A stretch of 64,000 nucleotides of DNA from Anomaloglossus baeobatrachus (lineage: Eukaryota; Chordata; Amphibia; Anura; Aromobatidae). Location: assembly GCF_048569485.1 (NCBI RefSeq), contig NC_134364.1:129371089-129435088 (forward strand), read 5' to 3'. Made by a program: the position numbers and the translations under genes. Within the stretch, counting starts at the first letter, position 1; each line of letters starts with the position of its first letter. Positions 1-11,176 of this stretch are shown here, one piece after another. The notes under the pieces were generated by a model that saw nothing but the letters and a program-made list of their open reading frames with translations, was not told the DNA's origin and searched no databases.

Positions 1-1529
1 ACGGGCTGCCCCCAACCCCCAGCTGCCTATTTGTACCCGGCTGGGAACCAAAAATATAGAGAAGCCCCTTTTTTTTAATTATTTCATGAATTTCATGAAA
101 TAATTAAAAAAAAAATGACGTGGGCTTCGCCTAATTTTTGAGTCCAGCCGGGTACAACTAGGCAGCTGGGGATTGGAATCCACAGTGCAGGGTGCCCAAG
201 ATTTCTGGGCACCCCCACTGCAAATTGCAGTCCGCAGCCACCCCAGAAAATGGCGCTTTCATAGAAGCGCCATCTTCTGGCGCTGTATCCAACTCTTCCA
301 GCTGCTCTGATGCCGGGTGGCTAGCTAGGTAATAATGGAGTTAGGGCTAGCTGTATATTATCAGCTAGCCCTAAGCCCGAAATTCATGGTGTCACGCCAA
401 TATTAGACATGGCCACCATGAATTTCTAGTAATGATAAAAAAAAAAACAAAAAACAACACACAGAAAAATATTTTTATTAGAAATAAAACACAACACAAT
501 TAGTGACTCCATCTTTATTGAAATAAAGAACCCCCCTCCGCAGTAATCCTGGGTCAGGGTCCCGCGCCGTCCAATCCGGATCCAATATCATCTGATCGGT
601 TTGCTGGAAGGCAAAGCGATTTGATGATGTGTCAGGATCAAGTGCCTGAATCACATCACACATCAGCTGATTGTATACAATCAGCTGATGCATCAGTAGA
701 AAAAATAAAAAATAATACTCACTTATGTGCTGTGCTGATTACCGGCAGCTCCTGCAGCGATCGATTGGACGGGAGTCTGATCCCGTCCGATCGCTGCAGG
801 AGCTGCCGGTAATCAGCTGATGAAGTCCCCTGACGGCAGGATCAGCTGATAGCCGGCCGGGCGCGAAAAAGCCGGCGAGACTACGATCAGCTGATGCGTC
901 AGGTGACTGCATCAGGTGATCCACCGCCAGGTCCTGCCCCGGGGAGACTGCACACAGCCAGAGCGGCGGGACCGGGACAGGAGCTGGGAGCGGGCATGGC
1001 ACCGGGACCCTGCAGACAGGCGAGTATATATGACATTTTTTTTTTCTACTGTTCACTTTGGTTTTCGCCGCTGCCTCCACCTCCCGCCCAGACATGGCGC
1101 CGCACGGAGCTGACATGCACAGGACGGGAGGTGGACGCAGCGGTGACGGTACCGGGAGGATTCATGCTTCTGTGTTTACCAACAGAAGGAATCCTCTTCC
1201 TGTACACGTCACTGTAGTACCCACCCCTTGCGTTTATAGCTGCGTTTTTAGTCATAGAAACGCGGCTATATGCGTTTTTCATTGCGTTTTTAACATCTCA
1301 TTGAATTCAATGAGTGAAAAACGCAGTGAAAAACGCAGAAATAATTGACATGCTGCGTTTTTGTGGTCACCACAAAAACGCAGCTAAAAAAAAAAACGCT
1401 GTGTGCGGACAGCACTTATGAAAACCCATTGACATTGCTGGGGAAGCAATGTCACTGCGTTTTCAGCACAAAAACGCGGTAAAAAACGCCGCTAAAAATG
1501 CAGCAAAAACGCCTAGTGCGCACATAGCC
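1..1529. mobile_element. Right-hand part of a composite non-autonomous DNA transposon (PIF/Harbinger-type)
   Basis: No gene is visible. The stretch reads as frog-type non-autonomous transposon filler: a perfect AT-rich palindrome near 75-110, a long hairpin at 734-817, and a final 350 bases dominated by variants of GCGTTTTT. It ends with GCGCACATAGCC at about 1529 followed by TTA, the kind of terminus and 3-bp target seen in PIF/Harbinger-type MITEs elsewhere in this window. The left end is outside the window, so the target duplication cannot be confirmed. Family assignment is inference from termini and composition. Confidence 0.5.
734..817. repeat. Long near-perfect hairpin
   Basis: GCTGATTACCGGCAGCTCC at 734 is answered by its reverse complement ending at 817. 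Pairing continues inward through GCAGCGATCG and GACGGGA, with a 3-base bulge and a short loop at the centre (about 775-780). Arms are about 40 bases. It lies inside the transposon-like stretch 1-1529 and is probably a structural part of that element. Confidence 0.7.
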
Positions 1530-1689
1530 TTAGACTTTTCCTCTGATTGTTTCCCTCCTGATTTTGGCTACAAATACTGAGATAGATACTGAACATGGCC
1601 TAAGGGCGGCTGTATGACCTGTCCGCGGACCGCATCGTAACAGCGGCTCTCCTGACCCGAGCGCGAGAGCTGCATAGCTATACACACAT

Positions 1690-2330
1690 CCACCCCCGGG
1701 GGTCAAGATAGCCACCAGACGCCCCCCAGGTCAGGAGAACCGCCACCACAGGGTCAGGAGAGCCACCAGACGCCCCGCGGGGCAGGAGAACCGCCACCAC
1801 AGGGTCAGGAGAGCCACCAGACGCCCCCCGGGGCAGGAGAACCACCACCACAGGGTCAGGAGAGCCACCAGACGCCCCGCGGGGCAGGAGAACCGCCACC
1901 ACAGGGTCAGGAGAGCCACCAGACGCCCCCCGGGGCAGGAGAACCACCACCACAGGGTCAGGAGAGCCACCAGACGCCCCCTGGGGCAGGAGAACCGCCA
2001 CCACAGGGTCAGGAGAGCCAGCAGACGCCCCCCGGGTCAGGAGAACCGCCAGACGCCCCCTGGGGCAGGAGAACCGCCACCACAGGGTCAGGAGAGCCAC
2101 CAAACGCCCCCCGGGTTAGAAGAACCGCTGCCCCCCAGGGACAGGAGAGCCACGAGCCACACATCCCCTCCCCCCAGGGTCGGAAGAGCCGCCAACCGCC
2201 CCCACCCCACCCCCCCCGGTTCAGGAGAACTGCCAATCACCCCCACCCCTGGTCAGGAAAGTTGTTAGCTATCCCTTGGGGTAAGGAGAGCCGCTAGCTG
2301 TCGCCTGGGGTCACAAGAGCTGCCCTCCCT
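1690..2330. repeat. 51-bp minisatellite, degenerating to the right
   Basis: GTCAGGAGAGCCACCAGACG recurs every 51 bases from about 1691 to 2100 (about eight units). It then decays into shorter CAGGAGAGCC-containing pieces to about 2330. As 51 is divisible by 3, the reverse strand shows a 17-residue periodic open frame. This is a by-product of the repeat, not a gene. Confidence 0.9.
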
Positions 2331-2960
2331 GGGTAAGGAGAGCCCCCCACCAACATACAATCACCTCACCCACGATATAAACATTACACAATCCGGAGAG
2401 GATGGGCCATCTTCTGGCTGCTGGACATGCTGTAAATGATATTTATTTGAAGCTTCTGACATAAAAGTGTTCGAGTACAAAACATCCAATCAATAGAAAA
2501 CCCACAAATCTCCGGTGTGAAACCAATGCCACCGAAAACATCTAGAAAATAGCGCAAATATCAAATATAGTAAATACTTCTCCATTAAGTGCCAAAAACG
2601 GCGGCTTCTGCGTCCAAAACCATCACAACCTTTATCACCAGTCTCTGAGAACACAAAGCGGATCCTGAAGACGAGCGCGAAACAGCCGAAGAGAACGAAA
2701 CATCCGAAGAGAACGAAACAGAAAGGCTGAAAGCAATGAGGGGCTTCTCCCGCTGTAGCAATAGTACTTTAAGTCTTTTTTTGTGCAAAACAGAATACAT
2801 CTCCACTGTGAGCAGTTTTTGCATATGAAGCGACCACTAGGTGGCGACAGTGGGATAGAATGGAGGAGACCCTCGGTGTTCTCTATGGCCCCCGAACATC
2901 TGTGCTTGTAAAATTAGGGGGGCAGCGAAAATGCAGCCAAGTAAGAAATAGACCCGGCAT
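2331..2960. other. Unassigned unique-looking sequence
   Basis: AT-richer sequence without an obvious exon, tandem repeat or transposon end. The reverse strand has an AATAAA near 2432-2437 and a 79-codon serine-rich frame at 2585-2824 that I do not recognise. It could be a 3' UTR of an unidentified transcript, but nothing else supports that. Confidence 0.3.
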
Positions 2961-2979
2961 ATTTACACCAATTTCATGC

Positions 2980-5605
2980 CCACAGTATAGTCACCGCTGG
3001 TGTAGTCCTGTCCTGTATATATGGGTGGTATAGTCACAACTGGTGTAGTCATCTTCTGAATATAGGGGGCAGTATAGTCACCATTGGTGTAGTCCTGTAC
3101 TGTATACAGTGTGTCCACCCATATCCTGTCCAGCACCATTAACTTGAGAACGGCGGCAGCTATAGGCATAGAAGTGGTGTCTAGGTATAGTAAAGTAGCC
3201 ATGCGCTACGCAATGAAAACACCTAGAGCGCCACCTGGTGGAAAACAACGGAGTTAGCATTTTATATCGAAAACGGAACAAGATAGAGAAAAAAAGTGAA
3301 TTAAAAAATTGTAGGGCATCATCAATTGAATACGAATCGACACCTTGCATACAAAAATGCTATGATATGAAACCCATGACCCCCCAAACATTGAATGCTG
3401 GTCACGCATATGGCGCTCATTAGTGGCCCCCGTCAGCTGCAATGCACATCTGGCCTCTGCACAGCATACTGTATCTTGCTGCAATGCACATCTGGCCTCT
3501 GCACAGCATACTGTATCTTGCTGCACGTTGTGCAATATGGCAGGTGACACATTTGTACAAGCATCTGTGATACGTGGTCGTAGGTCCTGCAATGTTGGTG
3601 GAGGGGTCGCATACACATGCTGTGTCATGTCACCTCACAGAAAGAAGTACAATGGGGTCAGGTCAGGAGAGCGGAGGCCACTCCACGCAGCCACCATACC
3701 CAATGACTTGTAGGAGGTCTCCATGAGGTATCGCTTCACGTCCGCAGCCTTGTGAGTGTTACACGTTCTAATCATAGCATTTCTGTATGCAAGGTGTGGA
3801 TTCGTATTGAATTGATGATGCCCAAAACTTTGTAATTCACTTTTTTTCTCTATCTCATTCTGTTTTCGAGACAAAAATGCTAACTCCATTGTTTTCCACC
3901 AGGTGGCGCTATAGGTGGTTTCATTGCATAGTGCATGGCTACTTTACTATACCTAGACACCACGTCTATGCCTATAGCTGCCGCCATTCTGATGTTAATG
4001 GCAGTGGACAGGATATGGGTGGACACACAATATAGGGGGCAGTATAGTCACTGCTGGTGTAGTCCTGTTCTGTATATAGGGGGCGGTATAGTCACTGCTG
4101 GTGTAATCCTGTTCTGTATATTGTGGCAGTATAGTCACTGTTAGTGTAGTCCCGTTCTGTATATAGGGGGCGGTATAGTCACTGCTGGTGTAATCCTGTT
4201 CTGTATATAGGGGGCGGTATAGTCACTGCTGGTGTAGTCCCGTTCTGTATATAGGGGGCGGTATAGTCACTGCTGGTGTAGTCATGTTCTGTGTATAGGG
4301 GGCGGTATAGTCACTGCTGGTGTAGTCATGTTCTGTGTATAGGGGGCGGTATAGTCACTGCTGGTGTAGTCCTGTTCTGTGTATAGGGGGCGGTATAGTC
4401 ACTGCTGGTGTAGTCCTGTTCTGTATATAGGGGGAGGTATAGTCACTGCTGGTGTAGTCATGTTCTGTGTATAGGGGGCGGTATAGTCACTGCTGGTGTA
4501 GTCCTGTTCTGTATATAGGGGGAGGTATAGTCACTGCTGGTGTAGTCCTGTTCTGTATATAGGGGCGGTATCGTCCCTGCTGGTGTAGTCCTGTTCTGTA
4601 TATAGGGGGCGGTATAGTCACTGCTAGTGTAATCCTGTATATAGGGGCGGTATAGTCACTGCTGGTGTAATCCTGTATATAGGGGGCGGTATAGTCACTG
4701 CTGGTGTAGTCCTGTTCTGTATATAGGGGTCAGTATAGTCACTGCTGGTGTAATCCTGTATATAGGGGCGGTATAGTCACTGCTGGTGTAATCCTGTATA
4801 TAGGGGCGGTATAGTCACTGCTGGTGTAGTCCTGTTCTGTATATAGGGGTCAGTATAGTCACTGCTGGTGTAATCCTGTATATAGGGGCGGTATAGTCAC
4901 TGCTGGTGTAGTCCTGTTCTGTATATAGGGGCGGTATAGTCACTGCTGGTGTAGTCCTGTTCTGTATATAGGGGCGGTATAGTCACTGCTGGTGTAGTCC
5001 TGTTCTGTATATAGGGGGCAGTATAGTCACTGCTGGTGTAGTCCTGTTCTGTATATAGGGGTCAGTATAGTCACTGCTGGTATAGTCCTGTTCTGTATAT
5101 AGGGGGCAGTATAGTCACTGCTGGTGTAGTCCTGTTCTGTATATAGGGGGCAGTATAGTCACTGCTGGTGTAGTCCTGTTCTGTATATAGAGGGCAGTAT
5201 AGTCACTGCTGGTGTAGTCCTGTTCTGTATATAGGGGCGGTATAGTCACTGCTGGTGTAGTCCTGTTCTGTATATAGGGGGCGGTATAGTCACCGCTGGT
5301 GTAGTCCTGTTCTGTATATAGGGGGCAGTATAGTCACTACTGGTGTAGTCCTGTTCTGTATATAGGGGCGGTATAGTCACCGCTGGTGTAGTCCTGTTCT
5401 GTATATAGGGGGCAGTATAGTCACTGCTGGTGTAGTCCTGTTCTGTATATAGGGGCGGTATAGTCACTGCTGGTGTAGTCCTGTTCTGTATATAGGGGCG
5501 GTATAGTCACTGCTGGTGTAGTCCTGTTCTGTATATAGGGGCGGTATAGTCACCGCTGGTGTAGTCCTGTTCTGTATATAGGGGGCAGTATAGTCACTGC
5601 TGGTG
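2980..5605. repeat. 43-bp minisatellite surrounding fold-back copy 1
   Basis: Units of about 43 bp, built on GTATAGTCACTGCTGGTGTA and CCTGTTCTGTATATAGGGG, run almost without interruption from 4030 to 5605 (about 36 units). Three diverged units precede fold-back copy 1 (2983-3105), and one or two touch copy 2 (8610-8640 and 9565-9600). The same motif at the outer edges of both copies suggests that the array grew from sequence next to, or belonging to, the element. Confidence 0.9.
3110..4029. mobile_element. Fold-back (long-TIR) DNA transposon, copy 1, with mariner-like transposase remnant
   Basis: The left arm from TGTGTCCACCCATATCCTG (3110) is inverted at the right end (about 4003-4029), with pairing over roughly 260 bases; both arms carry the motif TAGCGCCACCTGGTGGAAAA in opposite orientation. 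The core on the minus strand retains a transposase-like C-terminal stretch: SPDLTPL followed by VYATPPPTLQDLRPRITDAC, the pattern of mariner/IS630-type DDE transposases. The core also contains a 42-base direct duplication (CAATGCACATCTGGCCTCTG at 3440 and 3482). A second copy lies at 8646-9564. It is non-autonomous and old. Confidence 0.75.
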
Positions 5606-6092
5606 CAATACAAAGAGCAGTCCAGCTCACCCATTATAGTTCATTGGAGACCAGCACTTCTTGACCGTGCACGGAGCAGAAGGAGAAAGCCAACTCCAAG
5701 CAGATAAGGAGATAGATTTGTAGGATTGTCCAGGAAACGGGTCAAAAATTTAAAAGTAAAATATTTTTCTTTATTTCATTAAAATTAAAAATAAAATAAA
5801 ATTCCATCATGTAAAGTACAAAAACCATAGAACAGGAGGACGCGTTTCGGATCTCACATCCTTATTCTGTCTCCATACAGAACATAATGAAACAAGCCTT
5901 TTAAAAGCACAAAGTAAACCAGACAAGAGGTCACAATAGCAGCAGCAGATTAAGTTAATCAAACAGCATGTGTGTACAAGGGGAAAAGAGAAAAAACCTC
6001 ACAAACGTTCAATGCAGAGGCATGAAATCACTTTTAAGATTAAGACCCGCAGGGATCTCGTTTTCATGTCCAAAATCCAATGTGCTTCTTTA

Positions 6093-6729
6093 GGCCCATT
6101 TCACACGTCAGTGAAAAAACAGTGACGTTTTTCACTGGCATGTAAAACACGCACATGTCCCTGCGTGTGCCGTGAATCACGGCACACGTGGGTTGTCTAA
6201 GTGCAATCCGGGCTCCGTTCTCCGTGGCCTGTGATTGCACTTAGAAATCAACTCACCTGCGCCCGCTCCCGCTCTCCGTGGTGCTGAATCCTCCCGCGGT
6301 GCAGCATCCGGCCGGCGCTGACCCCTGCCAGCAGCTGCTTCCGGGTCGGCTGTGTCGCGTATAATGAATATGTGCGACAGTAATCAGCCGGCTCAGAAGC
6401 AGCAGGGAGAACGGGCTGCAGAGGACATCGCTGAAGCCGGGTGAGTTAAAATGTTTATTATTTTAAAAGCACGTTTTTTTCTGGCACGTGTTTCACGGAC
6501 CACACCACTGCGTGGTCCGTGGGACATCAGTGATGCCAGAAAAAAATGGACATGTCTCCGTGCGGCAATCACGCACACGCGGGTACGCCGCACCGAGACA
6601 CGTGCAGTGAAAAATCACTGACGTGTGAGCAGACCCATTCATTAGAATGGGTCTGCATATGTCAGTGATTCTGGTACGTTTAAAAAAAAGCACAAACGTC
6701 CCAGAATTACTGACGTGTGAAAGAGGCCT
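6093..6729. mobile_element. PIF/Harbinger-type MITE in left Penelope arm
   Basis: A 637-bp insert with terminal inverted repeats GGCCCATTTCACACGTCAGT (left) and GGCCTCTTTCACACGTCAGT (reverse complement of right end), flanked on both sides by TTA (6090-6092 and 6730-6732). The uninterrupted sequence is present in the opposite Penelope arm, confirming an insertion. No coding capacity. Confidence 0.88.
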
Positions 6730-7579
6730 TACATTGTAAAATGTTTTTTATATTAGTCCCTCTACGTGGCAACAGAATTTTCTCCAAAGCATTCACCTGT
6801 AACCCATCAAGGTTACCACCATGAACCCTCAAAAAATGTTGTGAAGCTCCTGCTAAATTTCTGGTAGACGCATTAGAAGTGTCATAAACATGTCCTGAGA
6901 TGCGTTTTCTGGTGGTGCACCCTATATACTGCATGCGACAAATAGTACAGGAAATCATAGAAACTAAGTTGGATGTTCCACAATTAATGTTGTCATATCA
7001 AATTTGCGACCATTTGAATAAGATTCAAAAAAGGTGATATTTGGCATAAATCTACACAAGAGACATGCCTTTTTTCCACATTTAAACGACCCCCTAGTGG
7101 GAAGCCAATTTTCTCATCAGGTCCTTTTTTATTGAATCTTTTCAAATGGCCGCTTGGTGATGAATATCACGCTGGGGGCAATTCTATCACCAAGCGGCCA
7201 TTTGAAAAGATTCAATAAAAAACGATCTGATGAGAAAAATTGGCTTCCCACTAGGGGGTCGTTTAAATGTGGAAAAAAGGCATGTGTCTTGTGTAGATTT
7301 ATGCCAAATATCACCTTTTTTGAATCTTATTCAAATGGTCGCAAATTTGATATAACAACATTAATTGTGGAACATCCAACTTAGTTTCTATGATTTCCTG
7401 TACTATTTGCCGCATGTAGTATATAGGGTGCACCACCAGAAAACGCATCTCAGAACATGTTTATGATATTTCTAATGCATCTACCAGAAATTTATCAGGA
7501 GCTTCACGACATTTTTTTGAGGATTCATGGTGGTAACCTTGATGGGTTACAGGTGAATGCTTTGGGGAAAATTCTGTTA

Positions 7580-8197
7580 GGCGCCCTTCACACGCACGTG
7601 TCTCTGGTACGTGCCCGCATGTACCGGAGACACAGGCACACGTAAACCCATAAAAATCAATGGGTTTATGTGCACGCACGTGTTCAGCCGTTGGCCCGTG
7701 CCTCCGCGTGGAGCAGACGTGAGCCCGTGTGCTCCATACGGAGGCATGTCCGTTTTTCTCCAGCAGCACGGGTGTCACGCGACCCGCACACGTACCACAC
7801 GGATATAGTGTGGATGCGGGCCCACGTGACACGCGCCAGAGAAACACACGTGTCATTTTAAAAATAAAAAAAAAAAACACATACCTCCACCAGCCCTGCA
7901 GTCTCTGCCGCGGCTGTCACCTGCATCCAAGCCCCAGTGAATTTGAACAAAGCATCTTCACTGGGGGCCGGAAGCAGCGTCAGCGGGGCATGGCCTGTGC
8001 CAGACACTGTCATTCAGCACCACAGACAGCTCTGGAAGAATCAGGTAAGGCGGAACTTTCCGTTCTCCATGTGTTATTACGTATAACACACGGAGAACAC
8101 GCATGTGCCACAAACATGGCACACGGGGAGCAAAACACCCCTTTAACACGTATGTGACAAAACGGTACGTTTTTGTCACGTGCGTGTGAAGGGGGAC
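7580..8197. mobile_element. Second, different PIF/Harbinger-type MITE in right Penelope arm
   Basis: A 618-bp insert with inverted ends GGCGCCCTTCACACGCACGT and GGTCCCCCTTCACACGCACG (reverse complement of right end), flanked by TTA at 7577-7579 and 8198-8200. Its interior is rich in CACGTG-like words. It differs in sequence from the MITE in the left arm and sits about 45 bases away from the equivalent insertion point, so the two insertions were independent. Confidence 0.87.
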
Positions 8198-8645
8198 TTA
8201 CCACGTAGAGGGGGGTAATATAAAAAACATTTTACTACGTAAAGAAGCACATTGGATTTTGGACATGAAAACGAGATCCCCTGCGGGTCTTAATCTTAAA
8301 AAAGTGATTTCATGCCTCTGCATTGAACGTTTGTGGGGTTTTCTCTTTTCCCCTTGTACACACATGCTGTTTGACTTAATCTGCTGCTGCTATTGTGACC
8401 TCTTGTCCGGTTTACTTGTGCTTTTAAAAGGCTTGTTTCATTATGTCTTGTATGGAGACAGAATAAGGATGTGAGATCCGAAACGCGTCCTCCTGCTCTA
8501 TGGTTTTTGTACTTGACATGATGGAATTTTATCTACAATGAAATAAAGAAAAAAATGTTTACTTTTAAATTTTGGACCCATTTGCTGGACAATCCTACAA
8601 ATGTATCTCACAGTCACCGCTGGTGTAGTCATCTTCTGTATACAG

Positions 8646-9564
8646 TGTGTCCACCCATATCCTGTACACCGCCATTAACTTGAGAACGGCGGCAGCTATA
8701 GGCATAGAAGTGGTGTCTAGGTATAGTAAAGTAGCCATGCGCTACACAATGAAACCACCTATAGCGCCACCTGGTGGAAAACAACGGAGTTAGCATTTTT
8801 ATCTCGAAAACGGAACGAGATAGAGAAAAAAAATGAATTAAAAAATTGTAGGGCATCATCAATTCAATCCGAATCGACACCTTGCATACAGAAATGCTAT
8901 GATGTGAAACCCAAAACATTGAATGCTGGTCACTCATATGGCGCTCATTAACTTTGATGCTCAGTGGCCCCCGTCAGCTGCAATGCACATCTGGCCTCTG
9001 CACAGCATACTGTATCTGGCTGCAATGCACATCTGGCCTCTGCACAGCATACTGTATCTTGCTGCACGTTGTGCAATATGGTAGGTGACACGTTTGCTCA
9101 AGCATCTGTGATACGTGGTCGTAGGTCCTGCAATGTTGGTGGAGGGGTCGCATACACCTGCTGTTTGATGTGACCTCACAGAAAGAAGTCCAATGGGGTC
9201 AGGTCAGGAGAGCGGAGGCCACTCCACACAGCCCCATACCCAATGACTTGTAGGAAGGTCTCCATGAGGTATCGCTTCACGTCCGCAGCCTTGTGAGTGT
9301 TACACGTTCTAATCATAGCATTTCTGTATGTAAGGTGTCGATTCGGATTGAATTGATGAGGCCCTACAACTTTGTGTAATTTACTTTATCTCGTTCCATT
9401 TTCGAAATAAAAACGCTAACTCCGTTGTTTTCCAGCAGGTGGCGCTATAGTTTGTTTCATTGCGTAGCGCGTGGCTACTTTACTATACCTAGACACCACT
9501 TCTATGCCTATAGCTGCCGCCGTTCTCAAGTTAATGGCGATGGACAGGATATGGGTGGGCACAC
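8646..9564. mobile_element. Fold-back DNA transposon, copy 2
   Basis: Same architecture as the element at 3110-4029: terminal TGTGTCCACCCATATCCTG, inverted at about 9541-9564, inner motif with CCACCTGGTGGAAAACAACG, and the same internal 42-base duplication near 8979-9060. The minus strand keeps the mariner-like transposase tail (TTYHRCLSKR-type fragments next to the duplicated segment). The two copies share the duplication, so they descend from the same non-autonomous ancestor rather than from two separate deletions. Confidence 0.75.
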
Positions 9565-9713
9565 TGTATAGGGGGTGGTATAGTCACCGCTGGTGTAGTC
9601 CTAAAGGGGCAGTAGTATAAATAGTGATGTCACTACTGGCTGGAATGTCTTTTCAGTGGGGTCTGGTCTCCCGGGGCTGGGTGTTTTACCCATGAAGGTA
9701 GTTCTTGGACCCT

Positions 9714-10928
9714 TCAGATCTTGATGAATAGGATGGCGGTGATGACAGAGAAACCGCACAGTATGACGATGACCTTGACGATGCGCTGGTCTCCGGCGGT
9801 TAGCTCATGGGGCAGAATCTCCAAGAAAGTAATGTACAGGAAGGTCCCTGTGGCGATGCCCTCCAGGACGCTGCGGGTCAGCTGGTGTATGGGGTCTGTG
9901 TTCTCTGTCAGCACAATGCCAAGTCCGATGCCCAGAGGGGTCATGAAGGCGAAGAGAAGGAGGCAGGAGAGGATGACCCGCGGGCGAAGGCGGCCCTGTG
10001 CCAGCTTCAGGGTCAGGCTGAAGGAGATGATGCACTTGTGAATGAGCAGCGCCAGACAAGTCTCCAGCACCTTCCCGCTCTCCTGCAGGAGCCCCACGGC
10101 CAAACCCTCCAACACAGAGTGTAAGGAGAGAGACATGACCAGGACCCCGGCCCGCACGGCAGAGTGAGCGTTCACATCCACGTGGACATGCGGCTGCTCC
10201 GTGTAAGGAATCCGGGAGTCAGCGCCCAGGAGGGAGTGCGTCTCCTCCGACCACCCCGGCTGCTCCTTGTAACTCAGCACAATCTGCTCCAGGACCAGGA
10301 CCAGGAAGAAGCCCATGGCCAGGACAAATTCCTGCAGGGGGAACTGGAGCTGAGGGCAAACACAGGGGACAAGGGTTAATGCAGGCAGGACAGCTCCACT
10401 CACTTCCAAATGCTAGTATTGTCATGTGACAGTGGGCCGGGCCCGGCGGCTCGCAGCCAGTGGGCCGGGCCCGGTGTCATGTGACTAGACATGGATTGGT
10501 GTTTCAGCAGTACTCACGGTTATATTCAGCCTCATGAGGGCGTCGTTCATCCCCGAAATGTAATCGGGCAGCAGATCTAGCAAGCAGGTGGCCAGGAAGA
10601 CTCCCCCCGAGAAGCAGCTGATCAGACTCAGCGCCCTGCGACGGCTGCCTGTAATGAGGAATTACCGAAGACATTACTGACTCCGCCAACGGCAGCCAAT
10701 AGTGACCACAAGGTTGTCAAGCAATGCCCCATTTTCCTGAAGACATAACTTACCCAAGATGTCGGGGGCTGCCTGCCGTCTGAAGAGGAAGAGTGGGGCC
10801 AAGCCACTGATGAGGGTCAGGAGCAGCAAAGTCACCAGAGATCCCAGCTTCACCTCCAGACCGGCCATAGAGAGAGAGGCGGCCTCCCGGCCCAGGCTCC
10901 ACACCGCACTGGCGGGGTTCACCTCCAT
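9714..10928 (-). CDS. slc39a1: Zinc transporter ZIP1 (solute carrier family 39 member 1)
   Basis: ZIP1 imports Zn2+ across the plasma membrane into the cytosol. Three coding exons on the minus strand: 10928-10754, 10648-10518 and 10349-9714, all with GT/AG borders and matching phases, giving 313 residues (human about 324). The ATG at 10928 lies in CCACCATGG, so I prefer it to an in-frame ATG at 10952. Landmarks: GLEVKLGSL first helix; SGGVFLATCLLDLLPDY in exon 2; LQFPLQEFVLAMGFF at residue 103; histidine-containing loop HVHVDVNAH near 156-164; TM4 signature LHSVLEGLAVGL with His179 and Glu183; TM5 His206-Lys207; terminal LYITFLEILPHEL. These metal-site residues are the family hallmarks and look intact. 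The gene is divergent from TDRKH, with a 42-bp minisatellite between them. No clear AATAAA was found downstream before the fold-back element. Confidence 0.95.
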
Positions 10929-11176
10929 GGTGGAAAGGTAGGTGCCGATCACTAGAGGACAGCAGAGGCGAAATATCAGGCCTTGTTAACAAGAACCTTT
11001 ATCTTGTCCAGGCCGAACACAAGACCACTACTTATCCATGTGCCCAATGGGTCCTGCGTCGTCTCTACCATCAGACTCTGCCATCAACAGAAAAGCGAGA
11101 ATAAGAAGATGATACGAAAAAGTCACCGAGTGTCATTCACAGCAACAGCTATGGAATAGTATGGACAAAGACTGCA

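Larger units (their letters stand above)
5708..8608. mobile_element. Inverted pair of Penelope-like retroelement fragments (palindrome)
   Basis: The two halves are inverted copies of one sequence. The left arm (5708-about 7160, element on minus) and right arm (about 7185-8608, element on plus) meet across a spacer of about 24 bases near 7160-7185. The arms encode pieces of a Penelope-like protein: a CGKKACVLCRFMPNITFFES linker followed by CTICRMQYIGCTTRKRISGH, the GIY-YIG endonuclease region, then HGGNLDGLQV and the EAHWILDMKTRSPAGLN-like tail. Only the C-terminal part and 3' end are present; the reverse transcriptase is absent. Each arm is interrupted by a different MITE (6093-6729 and 7580-8197). 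Family assignment is from the GIY-YIG arrangement and I am fairly sure of it. Confidence 0.78.

Noticed and set aside
3250-3630. 124-codon minus-strand frame as a host gene
   Set aside because: Its VYATPPPTLQDLRPRITDAC segment is a mariner-like transposase tail inside a fold-back element, not a host protein.
10425-10485. GGGCCGGGCCCGG palindromes in SLC39A1 intron 2 as a regulatory element
   Set aside because: A short two-copy duplication of a G+C palindrome in an intron, with nothing to connect it to regulation.
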